NCBI GenBank assembly: GCA_947178565.1
Contig: CAMWYV010000050.1
Coordinates: 1-7,423, forward strand
DNA from: an uncultured Porphyromonadaceae bacterium
GTDB taxonomy: Bacteria; Bacteroidota; Bacteroidia; Bacteroidales; Muribaculaceae
Reading direction: 5' to 3'
DNA length: 7,423 nt
Part shown: one piece after another, positions 1-6,486 of the stretch
Layout: every line of letters starts with the position of its first letter
Numbering within the stretch: the stretch's first letter is position 1
Translations under genes and position numbers: made by a program
The notes under the pieces: model-generated
The model's input: the letters and a program-made list of their open reading frames with translations, nothing else
Told to the model about the DNA's origin: nothing
Database searches by the model: none

Positions 1-1454
1 GGCTCAAATCAAAAATTCAATATCAACTTCTAAGCAGCAGCCTGAAAGCCGAAACCAAAGAGTTTCTGGTGACGGCGATTACAGGAGACAGCAGCATTCT
101 TGACAGTGATATTCGGCAGACATTCGCCAAAGCCGGGATAGCTCATATTCTCGCTCTAAGCGGTTTGCATGTAGGCATAATCATGGCTATATGTTCACTG
201 CTGTTATTTCCTCTTATTTTGTTTCCTTTACTAAGAAACAGCAGACCGATCCTTATAATATCAGCATTGTGGCTGTTTGCTTTTATCACTGGACTATCCC
301 CCTCGGTTGTCCGCGCCGTTATAATGGCAAGCTGCTTTCTACTTGCCATCCTGCTTCAGAAACGCCATAGTTCATTCAATACCTTATGCCTTGCGGCACT
401 CATAATATTGCTTTTTGACCCGAATGCGATATTGAGTATCAGTTTTCAACTCAGTTTTGCGGCGGTTACCGGAATACTCCTGTTCGGTAAAATCCTTAAT
501 CCGATACCGGAACGCAACCGACAAGCATACAATACTATGGGGTTCATAACAATGAGTGCGGGAGCAATGATAGCAACCGGCATGATCTCATGCTTTTATT
601 TCCACACCTTTCCGATATATTTCCTTGTAGCAAATGTATTGATTTCCCCTATCCTCGCGCCATTGATAGGCGGTGGTATAATAGTAATTATTCTGACAGC
701 AACCGGACATTCATCATCTACACTGTGCCGCATTGTCGATGCTCTTTACGAGTGGGTAGAGGGCGTGGGCAATACAGTCGCCAATATACCTGGCTCCACC
801 ATCAATCATCTGTCTATCAGCACTCTCTCATTAGTTATCTGGTTAGCAGCAATAATATTCTTATCATTTTTTCTATATAAGCGCAGACGTGTGTTCGGCT
901 ATACTACAGTGTTAACTACAGTCACCTTTTTCAGTCTGTTGCTTTTGGATCAAAACCCTGAATCGCGCGGTGTCTATATTGTTCCAGGAACCTATCGCAC
1001 AGATATAGCTGTATGCTCCCCTACGCGAATTGATATTATTTCTACCGCTCCACATCGGGAAAAGGAGAAGATTAGGGATAATTCATTAAAATCATTCTCA
1101 GAGTATATGCTGAAACACAACATAGATACACTTGAGATTTCCGGCAAGAAATTTTCAAATGAGTTCGTGTTGTATGACTATCCACTTCTCACCATCGGGA
1201 CAAAAAGAATAATTGTAGCAGATTCTGAACCTTCTATTCACGCAGGAGTATCGGTTGACTATATCCTTGTGTGTCGAGGTTACAGAGGAACGATTGAAAA
1301 TCTGTCAAGTAAATACAACTGTAAAAATATTATTCTCAGCGGTGATCTTCATCCCAAACGTCTCGCAAACTATATTAAAGAATGCGGCTCAATGGCAATA
1401 CCTTATACTTCACTGCGTAATCAGGCATTCAGCAATCTCCTGACAGAGCCTTGA
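1..1454 (+). CDS. comEC: ComEC/Rec2-family DNA internalization channel, 5'-truncated by the window edge
   Basis: This inner-membrane protein would carry single-stranded DNA into the cytoplasm during natural transformation. The reading frame is open from base 3, and the GTG at 69 lies inside the conserved core, so the true start is upstream. About 483 codons are visible. Residue numbers below count from that GTG. Family hallmarks are ALSGLHVG (29-36) preceded by an AGIAH segment, GLSPSVVRAVIM (75-86), FQLSFA (126-131) and FP..FLVANVLISP (181-194), set in many hydrophobic helices of the Competence domain. After the last helices (about 254-294) comes a soluble tail of about 165 residues. It has no HxHxDH motif, so no active metallo-beta-lactamase domain is apparent. 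The N-terminal domain is outside the window. The gene ends at a TGA and overlaps the convergent folK by 26 bp. Family assignment is secure; an active uptake system in this organism is inference. Confidence 0.93.
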   Translation, partial: LKSKIQYQLLSSSLKAETKEFLVTAITGDSSILDSDIRQTFAKAGIAHILALSGLHVGIIMAICSLLLFPLILFPLLRNSRPILIISALWLFAFITGLSPSVVRAVIMASCFLLAILLQKRHSSFNTLCLAALIILLFDPNAILSISFQLSFAAVTGILLFGKILNPIPERNRQAYNTMGFITMSAGAMIATGMISCFYFHTFPIYFLVANVLISPILAPLIGGGIIVIILTATGHSSSTLCRIVDALYEWVEGVGNTVANIPGSTINHLSISTLSLVIWLAAIIFLSFFLYKRRRVFGYTTVLTTVTFFSLLLLDQNPESRGVYIVPGTYRTDIAVCSPTRIDIISTAPHREKEKIRDNSLKSFSEYMLKHNIDTLEISGKKFSNEFVLYDYPLLTIGTKRIIVADSEPSIHAGVSVDYILVCRGYRGTIENLSSKYNCKNIILSGDLHPKRLANYIKECGSMAIPYTSLRNQAFSNLLTEP

Positions 1455-1815
1455 ATCCACGTGCAAAATACTCTCTGGAGAAGTCAACGGGGCGCACAAC
1501 TTTTTCGTCAAAACATACTACATCTATATCTATTTCTACAGTATGATGACTCTTGTCATGCGATCTGCCCATTTCGCTCTCTATTTTTTTGCATATATCG
1601 TTCAGCAATTCTTCATCTCCGCTCCAGTAGCCCACCGCTACTGCGTTGAGATAATCAGGATCAATGCCATTAATTGCCGGAGTCGTATATGGCGCACACA
1701 TTTTCCATGATGACAGAATTGTTTGGAGTCTGCGGGCAGCTTCTGCCACAAATCTATCGGCATCAGCATGGTTGCTGCCGATAGAGAGCCATACTTGCCG
1801 AGAATCAGAGTCCAT
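1429..1815 (-). CDS. folK: 2-amino-4-hydroxy-6-hydroxymethyldihydropteridine pyrophosphokinase (HPPK), short form
   Basis: HPPK transfers pyrophosphate from ATP to 6-hydroxymethyl-7,8-dihydropterin in cytoplasmic folate synthesis, just before dihydropteroate synthase. Visible family signatures are LSIGSN (10-15), YLNAV (55-59) and EIDID (94-98), whose Asp96 and Asp98 match the Mg-ATP-binding pair D95/D97 of the E. coli enzyme. The protein has 128 residues against about 159 in E. coli. The segment between the GR at 83-84 and the Asp pair (SHDKSHHTVE) lacks the arginines E. coli has there; only Arg84 seems kept. The ATG at 1813-1815 overlaps the end of tex by 11 bp, which suggests translational coupling; AAGGGG lies about 12 nt upstream inside tex but is far for a Shine-Dalgarno site. 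The 3' end overlaps comEC. The family is well supported; exact activity is not shown by sequence alone. Confidence 0.87.
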   Translation of the reverse strand: MDSDSRQVWLSIGSNHADADRFVAEAARRLQTILSSWKMCAPYTTPAINGIDPDYLNAVAVGYWSGDEELLNDICKKIESEMGRSHDKSHHTVEIDIDVVCFDEKVVRPVDFSREYFARGFKALSGDC

Positions 1816-3955
1816 TCTGAGATATCCCCTTCATGGTGAGTGCAACTCTTGAACGCTGCGCATCAACGTCCAATACCCTTACTCTCACTGTCTGTCCAAC
1901 ACTGAGCATCTGTGAAGGAGAGCTTACGAATCCTTCAGACATCTGCGAAATATGGATTAGTCCGTTTACTTTCAGACCTATATCTACAAATGCACCGAAA
2001 GCAGTCAGGTTATTCACTTTCCCAGTAAGTTCCCTACCGATGTAAAGGTCTGCAAGCGCAGCCACATCCGGATCAAAAATGCGTTTCTCATTTTCTTTGA
2101 TTCGTGGATCTCTACCCGGTCGCGCCAGCTCACTGACAATATCATTCAGAGTAGGCATTCCTGTATATCGGTCTATGTATTTTTCCAAATTCAGGGAATC
2201 CAATCGCGCCTTATCTCTTATCAGATATGTTGCCTCAACCCCGCAATCATAGGCCATTCTTTCAACCAATTGGTAACGTTCCGGATGCACTCCGGTAGCG
2301 TCTAGAGGATTACTGCCTCCATTTATACGGAGGAACGGGGCACACTGCTCGAAAGTCTTTTTGCCCATCCGTGCCACTCCCAGAAGGTCATTTCTTGTAT
2401 CAAACCGTCCTTTTTCATTTCTCATAGCCACGATATTGCAGGCAAGTGACGGACCAATACCTGAAACTCTTGAGAGCAATTCAACTGATGCCGTATTGAC
2501 ATCCACACCAACAGCATTGACACAGTGCTCTACTGTAAAGTCAAGCGCATTTTTCAACGCTGTCTGATCAACATCGTGCTGGTATTGCCCAACACCAATT
2601 GATTTCGGGTCTATCTTAACAAGCTCGGAGAGTGGATCTAGCAACCGGCGCGCTATTGAGACAGCACCTCTGAGAGTTATATCCAAATCCGGAAATTCCC
2701 GACGAGCTGTGTCTGATGCTGAATATACGCTTGCACCGCTTTCACTCACAAGAGTAACCGAAACCTGCCGGGGAAAAGTGACATCCCTCAGAAAAGCCAT
2801 GGTTTCTCTGGAGGCAGTTCCATCGCCAACCGCAATCACATCGAGGCTCAGGCGACCAACCATATCACACAATACGTCAGCAGCGCCATAAACATCATTA
2901 ACGGGTGCGCAAGGATATATGACTTCAGTTGCCATCAAACACCCCTGTTCATCGATACATGCTACCTTGCATCCGTTTTTAAATCCCGGATCAATACCCA
3001 TTACTCTTTTGCGTCCCAGGGGCTGCGCCATGAGTAATTGCTCAACATTGTCGGCAAACACTGATATTGCCGCGGTATCGGCTTTTTCTTTTGAAGAAGC
3101 GGCGACTTCTGTTTCTATAGCCGGTCGGAGAAGTCTTTTATAACCGTCACGGACTGCATTTTTCACAATTTCCGCACATTCGGGAGTTGCTCCCGGACGC
3201 ACGAACATTCTGCTCAGACGTTCTACCATCTCATCATCCTCGATATTTATCGATACCTTGAGGACTCCTAACTGCTCTCCTCTTCTTATGGCAAGGTAGT
3301 GGTGAGAGTTGGCGAGACGCAAAGGTTTGATATAATCAAAATAGTTTCTGAAATTCTCTCCTTCCGCTTCTTTTCCTTTAACAACTTTCGCTTCAAGTAC
3401 CGCGCTTCTAGCAAACTTGGCTCTTACAAGATTTCTCGCTTTTTCACTTTCACTCACCCATTCTGCAATGATATCAGATGCTCCGGCAATTGCCTCATCA
3501 GCATCTTTTATCTCACCCTTTATATATTTCAAGGCAGCCTGAGAAGGATTCGCAAGTTTCTGAGCCATTATCTGTTTGGCAAGCGGTTCAAGCCCATTCT
3601 CTCTTGCGGCAGTTGCCTTACTTCTTCTACGCGGCTTATATGGTAGATAAATATCTTCAATCTCAACCGGGTCAAGCGATGTGGCGAGCCTGAGAGCGAG
3701 TTCATCTGTAAGCACACCTTTACGGGCAAGCGCTTCCGCTACAAATTCTTTTCTCTTTTCCAATTCCTCCAGTGCAGCCGCATTATTGCGGATATTCTGA
3801 AGCGCCACTTCATCAAGTGACCCTGTAGCTTCTTTTCTATATCTCGCAATAAACGGTATTGTGGCTCCGTCTTCAAATAAACGGAGAACAGCCGCAACAT
3901 TTTTGCGAGGATAATTTAATCTGTTACTAATAATTTGTGCGGTATCGAGAGCCAT
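1805..3955 (-). CDS. tex: Tex-family RNA-binding transcription accessory protein with S1 domain
   Basis: Tex is a conserved cytoplasmic nucleic-acid-binding protein, related to eukaryotic Spt6, that affects transcription and RNA handling. The 716 residues show the full architecture. A helical N-terminal region (about 1-300) includes ATIPFIARYRKEATGSLDE (31-49) and IEDIYLPYKPRRR (99-111). A YqgF/RuvC-like domain starts near 316 with MGIDPGFKNGCK (319-330) and includes GDGTASRET (377-385). Next come a conserved stretch ending DPKSIGVGQYQHDV (449-462), helix-hairpin-helix repeats (about 485-545, SGIGPSLA and GVARMGKKTFEQ), and a C-terminal S1 domain (about 640-710, GKVNNLTAFGAFVDIG). Residue 378 is Asp where I expect Asn. 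Length is slightly below that of the proteobacterial proteins (about 770-785). The ATG at 3953-3955 gives the expected N-terminus and has an A/T-rich leader. It follows the phosphoesterase gene by 18 bp and overlaps folK by 11 bp. Confidence 0.96.
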   Translation of the reverse strand: MALDTAQIISNRLNYPRKNVAAVLRLFEDGATIPFIARYRKEATGSLDEVALQNIRNNAAALEELEKRKEFVAEALARKGVLTDELALRLATSLDPVEIEDIYLPYKPRRRSKATAARENGLEPLAKQIMAQKLANPSQAALKYIKGEIKDADEAIAGASDIIAEWVSESEKARNLVRAKFARSAVLEAKVVKGKEAEGENFRNYFDYIKPLRLANSHHYLAIRRGEQLGVLKVSINIEDDEMVERLSRMFVRPGATPECAEIVKNAVRDGYKRLLRPAIETEVAASSKEKADTAAISVFADNVEQLLMAQPLGRKRVMGIDPGFKNGCKVACIDEQGCLMATEVIYPCAPVNDVYGAADVLCDMVGRLSLDVIAVGDGTASRETMAFLRDVTFPRQVSVTLVSESGASVYSASDTARREFPDLDITLRGAVSIARRLLDPLSELVKIDPKSIGVGQYQHDVDQTALKNALDFTVEHCVNAVGVDVNTASVELLSRVSGIGPSLACNIVAMRNEKGRFDTRNDLLGVARMGKKTFEQCAPFLRINGGSNPLDATGVHPERYQLVERMAYDCGVEATYLIRDKARLDSLNLEKYIDRYTGMPTLNDIVSELARPGRDPRIKENEKRIFDPDVAALADLYIGRELTGKVNNLTAFGAFVDIGLKVNGLIHISQMSEGFVSSPSQMLSVGQTVRVRVLDVDAQRSRVALTMKGISQNGL

Positions 3956-3973
3956 ATTTCTATTAGTGATGAA

Positions 3974-5167
3974 TTAGGTTGTTTTCTTTTTAAGAGTTAT
4001 AACAGTAATTTCAGGTGTCGCCCCCAAACGCATAGGTATTCCGACAGTGCCCGATCCTATATTGACGTACAGGGCCTTTTTATTATCCGGTGAAAAATAT
4101 AGTCCTCCCCATGTTTTATAACGGAAAGCCGCAGGAGACAACCCTAATATTTCAATCTGCATGGCGTGAGTGTGTCCGCTCAACGAAAGATCAATCTTCG
4201 CGTCTGAATTCCCTGCTATAGAGTCCACCCAATGGGCAGGATTATGGGTAAGAAGAATCTTCACATTGCTATCGGTTATGTCCGGATATGATGAAGCGAG
4301 AGATCCATATGATTTAAACGGCGGGTCACCGATATTCTCAACTCCAATGATCGCTATGGAATCATTGCCATTTTTAATATACCGGTAGTCATTGAGAAGC
4401 AGTTGCCATCCCATATTCTTCTGAAGATTATGAAGCAAACGCATGTTTTCGTCTTTCGCATTATCATCCACCCAAGTGGAATAATCACCATAATCATGAT
4501 TGCCGAGGATTGAAATAATACCATCCGGAGCTTCCAGATTGGACAGGATGCCGGTAAAAGGCAATAATTCATCAGAACGACGATTTACAATATCTCCTGT
4601 AAATACGATTAAATCAGGGGCAGTTGAATTAATCCTGTCAACGAGTTTCGCCACGAAAGCCGTATTGTTTCTGAATGAACCGGTGTGTAAATCTGAGAAT
4701 TGACTAATTCTGTATCCATCAAAACTATCCGGTAACCCTGCTATCTCCACCGTAACCTCATTTACCTGAATGCGATACCTATTTATAAGCGCTCCCCACC
4801 ACATGGCTATGAAAACGGATGTTCCAACAAATATCCCTGAAACAGATAACCATCTGATACGCCCACGTTTAAAGAGGCACGGAACCAATGCCAAAAGGTC
4901 AAAGATAATAAACAGATATTTACCTATATATATTGACATATAGCTGAAAAGCAGCCACATGACGCAAAGCAACGTATCCTCAGAGCCTCCTCTGCGCGGC
5001 AAACATACTATTACCGCCAACAGAACATACAGAACAACTGCTGAAACAAGCTGAATCCGTGCAGGCTGCTTAGTCGGAAATCTCTTTCTGAGTACTTTAT
5101 ATATATATATGTCAGCGCCCAGATTAATGAGCACCAGAAAAAGTATTCCTAAAAAAGGGAGTCTCAT
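3974..5167 (-). CDS. Membrane-anchored calcineurin-like metallophosphoesterase (YkuE/YaeI-like)
   Basis: This is a binuclear-metal phosphoesterase; the substrate is unknown. The C-terminal domain carries every metal-binding motif in order: SDLHTG (Asp159, His161), GDIVN (Asp192), GNHDYGD (Asn223, His224), THNP (His308) and GHTH (His332, His334). The first 128 or so residues are four or five hydrophobic segments (about 5-23, 40-57, 65-99 and 106-127). Positively charged loops at 24-39 and 100-105 suggest those face the cytoplasm, which would put the catalytic domain on the periplasmic side; this is inference because 65-99 could span once or twice. The ATG at 5165-5167 is 17 bp after the acyltransferase stop, in an A-rich leader without Shine-Dalgarno. 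Similar proteins hydrolyse phospholipid or UDP-diacylglucosamine pyrophosphate bonds, and the lipid-type neighbour fits that, but peptidoglycan-lipid or nucleotide substrates are equally open. No truncation seen. Confidence 0.9.
   Translation of the reverse strand: MRLPFLGILFLVLINLGADIYIYKVLRKRFPTKQPARIQLVSAVVLYVLLAVIVCLPRRGGSEDTLLCVMWLLFSYMSIYIGKYLFIIFDLLALVPCLFKRGRIRWLSVSGIFVGTSVFIAMWWGALINRYRIQVNEVTVEIAGLPDSFDGYRISQFSDLHTGSFRNNTAFVAKLVDRINSTAPDLIVFTGDIVNRRSDELLPFTGILSNLEAPDGIISILGNHDYGDYSTWVDDNAKDENMRLLHNLQKNMGWQLLLNDYRYIKNGNDSIAIIGVENIGDPPFKSYGSLASSYPDITDSNVKILLTHNPAHWVDSIAGNSDAKIDLSLSGHTHAMQIEILGLSPAAFRYKTWGGLYFSPDNKKALYVNIGSGTVGIPMRLGATPEITVITLKKKTT
5098..5110. repeat. Short TA dinucleotide tract inside the phosphoesterase gene
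   Basis: Thirteen bases of alternating T and A lie in codons 19-23 or so of the phosphoesterase, at the end of its first membrane segment, where they encode the residues DIYIY. The tract is a possible slippage site, since loss or gain of one unit would shift the frame near the start of the protein. It is short for a contingency locus and may simply reflect codon choice for Ile and Tyr. Confidence 0.6.
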
Positions 5168-5184
5168 CTATTTTATAAAACTTT

Positions 5185-6387
5185 CTAATCCTTCACCGGA
5201 ATATCTCCGGTTGCTTTCAGACAAACAAGCGAACTTGCAGTAGTCTTATTCTTCAGAGGATTTGCATACATTGAGAGCATCATCTCCTTCATATATGCCC
5301 TATCAGCTGCTGATAGATCCGGCAAACCAACCTTATCAAGCTGATTCTCGATATATTCCTCGAAGTCGGTCTTTTCCTCCTCGGTATATTCTTTTTTGAA
5401 CGTTTCTACCTTGTGGAGAAGATCATACGCTACATAATTAATCGGATAAATCTTATATCCGCAATGAATATCACAATCTATTATGGCACATACACGCTTG
5501 ACAACCTCCACCTTGTCGGTATCATCAGCAAGCGGTTCAATTGCCGGATTTATGCAATTACCAATTTCAAAATGCACTCTGCCTTTAGGCTGAAGCAGTC
5601 CGGTTTCCATACTCAAAAGGTCATCATGAGGCGATTTCTTGAATTCCGGATTGATTTTCTTCATCAGAAACTCCTTAGCCTTAAGATAGTCATTGGGATC
5701 ATACTCATAGGTTATAGACACCGGCATGAGATTAATTGGCAGAAGATTACGCACGATCGTGCCGTCCCCGTCAAGCGCAAGCATTTTTACCAGACTCTCC
5801 TGTGTAACGTCATTTGAATCCTTGGCTCTGCCCTCGCGTTGTGCTATCCACACACTTTCATTCTTCTGAGTGATTGCATAGTGAATGTATGCTGACAACT
5901 GTTTCGCAGCTTCAAGAGCCTTTATCATACGGAGGTTTCTCTTCACGATAAAACTCTTGTTAAGTTTAACAAGGTCAGTAATCCAGTTATAAATCAACAG
6001 ATTGTTGCCAATCGCAATTTCCGAAGTGGGTAAATCGTTTCTGAGGAAACAAAGATTAAGGAAAGATGCATCCAGAACAATATCACGATGATTTGAAATA
6101 TAGGTATAGGCTTTTGAGGTATCTATGTTTTCCAAACCACTCACAGTAATTCCTGAAGTGGTTTTCTTTGCAAGCATTTCAAGAAAAGGATACATGACCT
6201 TTGTCTGGAATGTGCGTTTATCAGGTATTTCAAGCAAAGTCTTGACAAAATCGTCAAAATTGACCTGTGGCATAACATAGCGCACCGCATGCTCAAATCC
6301 GGGCTCTTTGACGAGCACTGACATCTTTTCTGCAAATTCAGAATCATCAAACGGAGCTATGTCCCTGAAATCTTGTTCACTGCTCAT
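5185..6387 (-). CDS. PlsC/PlsB-superfamily glycerolipid-type acyltransferase with variant HX5D motif
   Basis: It probably transfers an acyl chain to a lipid precursor such as lysophosphatidic acid, at the cytoplasmic face of the inner membrane. Motifs of the glycerolipid acyltransferase superfamily appear in order: YISNHRDIVLD (96-106; motif I with His100), NKSFIVKR (143-150; motif II-like), WIAQREGRAKD (180-190; EGR in place of the usual PEGTR, motif III) and NLMPVSITYEYDP (219-231; motif IV). In motif I the distance from His100 to Asp106 is one residue longer than the canonical HX4D, with another Asp at 102. The protein has 400 residues, longer than simple PlsC enzymes (about 240), with an N-terminal extension of about 90 residues and a C-terminal extension past 270; no clear membrane span. 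The ATG at 6385-6387 is the first of the frame after the gap. It heads the four-gene run. Superfamily is secure; substrate unknown. Confidence 0.85.
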   Translation of the reverse strand: MSSEQDFRDIAPFDDSEFAEKMSVLVKEPGFEHAVRYVMPQVNFDDFVKTLLEIPDKRTFQTKVMYPFLEMLAKKTTSGITVSGLENIDTSKAYTYISNHRDIVLDASFLNLCFLRNDLPTSEIAIGNNLLIYNWITDLVKLNKSFIVKRNLRMIKALEAAKQLSAYIHYAITQKNESVWIAQREGRAKDSNDVTQESLVKMLALDGDGTIVRNLLPINLMPVSITYEYDPNDYLKAKEFLMKKINPEFKKSPHDDLLSMETGLLQPKGRVHFEIGNCINPAIEPLADDTDKVEVVKRVCAIIDCDIHCGYKIYPINYVAYDLLHKVETFKKEYTEEEKTDFEEYIENQLDKVGLPDLSAADRAYMKEMMLSMYANPLKNKTTASSLVCLKATGDIPVKD

Positions 6388-6430
6388 ATTTATATATACT
6401 TGTAGTGGCTATTTTTTAGATTCTTGGAAT

Positions 6431-6438
6431 CAAAGGTA
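6431..6438 (-). promoter_or_regulatory. Candidate Bacteroidota-type -7 promoter element for the acyltransferase operon
   Basis: Read on the - strand this is TACCTTTG, an exact match to the TAnnTTTG -7 consensus of the Bacteroidota primary sigma factor. It ends 43 bases before the acyltransferase ATG, giving a leader of roughly 35-40 nt. The partner -33 TTTG is not at the usual spacing of about 19-21; the nearest TTTG lies only 12 nt upstream, so the promoter may be weak, activator-dependent or a chance match. Confidence 0.45.
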
Positions 6439-6449
6439 ATGATTTTTAT

Positions 6450-6470
6450 TCAAATAAATATACTATTTGA
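6450..6470. repeat. Perfect 7-bp inverted repeat with 7-nt spacer upstream of the candidate promoter
   Basis: TCAAATA and TATTTGA flank the seven bases AATATAC on the + strand. The repeat sits 11 bases upstream (in the - strand sense) of the TACCTTTG box, overlapping where upstream promoter contacts would fall. On the + strand it is followed at once by eight T, like a weak intrinsic terminator, but no + strand gene precedes it. It could be an operator, a weak terminator or chance in AT-rich DNA. Confidence 0.35.
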
Positions 6471-6486
6471 TTTTTTTTGAGCATTT

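Larger units (their letters stand above)
6388..6486. other. AT-rich intergenic gap between rluD and the acyltransferase operon
   Basis: This 99-bp gap is the only sizeable noncoding stretch in the window. It holds a candidate - strand promoter, a 7-bp inverted repeat, and a run of eight T on the + strand (A on the - strand). No open reading frame or structured RNA is apparent. No good terminator for rluD was found: the inverted repeat is AT-only apart from one pair per arm and is not followed by a U-run in the rluD direction. Confidence 0.7.

Noticed and set aside
69..71. GTG as the start of comEC
   Set aside because: The frame continues upstream to the window edge and the residues before it (KEFLVTAITGD) fit the ComEC core, so this is an internal Val codon.
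3299..3646. 115-codon open frame on the + strand opposite tex
   Set aside because: It is antisense to the conserved N-terminal region of Tex, is rich in Phe, Ser and Arg, and matches nothing I recognise.
5098..5110. TA tract as a phase-variation switch
   Set aside because: Only 13 bases long and fully explained by Ile and Tyr codons in a membrane segment; no sign that the frame is unstable.
5413..5817. 134-codon open frame on the + strand opposite the acyltransferase
   Set aside because: It is antisense to the motif II-IV part of the acyltransferase, shows no family motifs and has no promoter or leader; treated as a shadow.
6450..6480. Inverted repeat plus T8 as an intrinsic terminator on the + strand
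   Set aside because: The stem is almost all A/T, only 7 bp, and there is no + strand gene upstream for it to end; in the rluD direction the U-run is missing.
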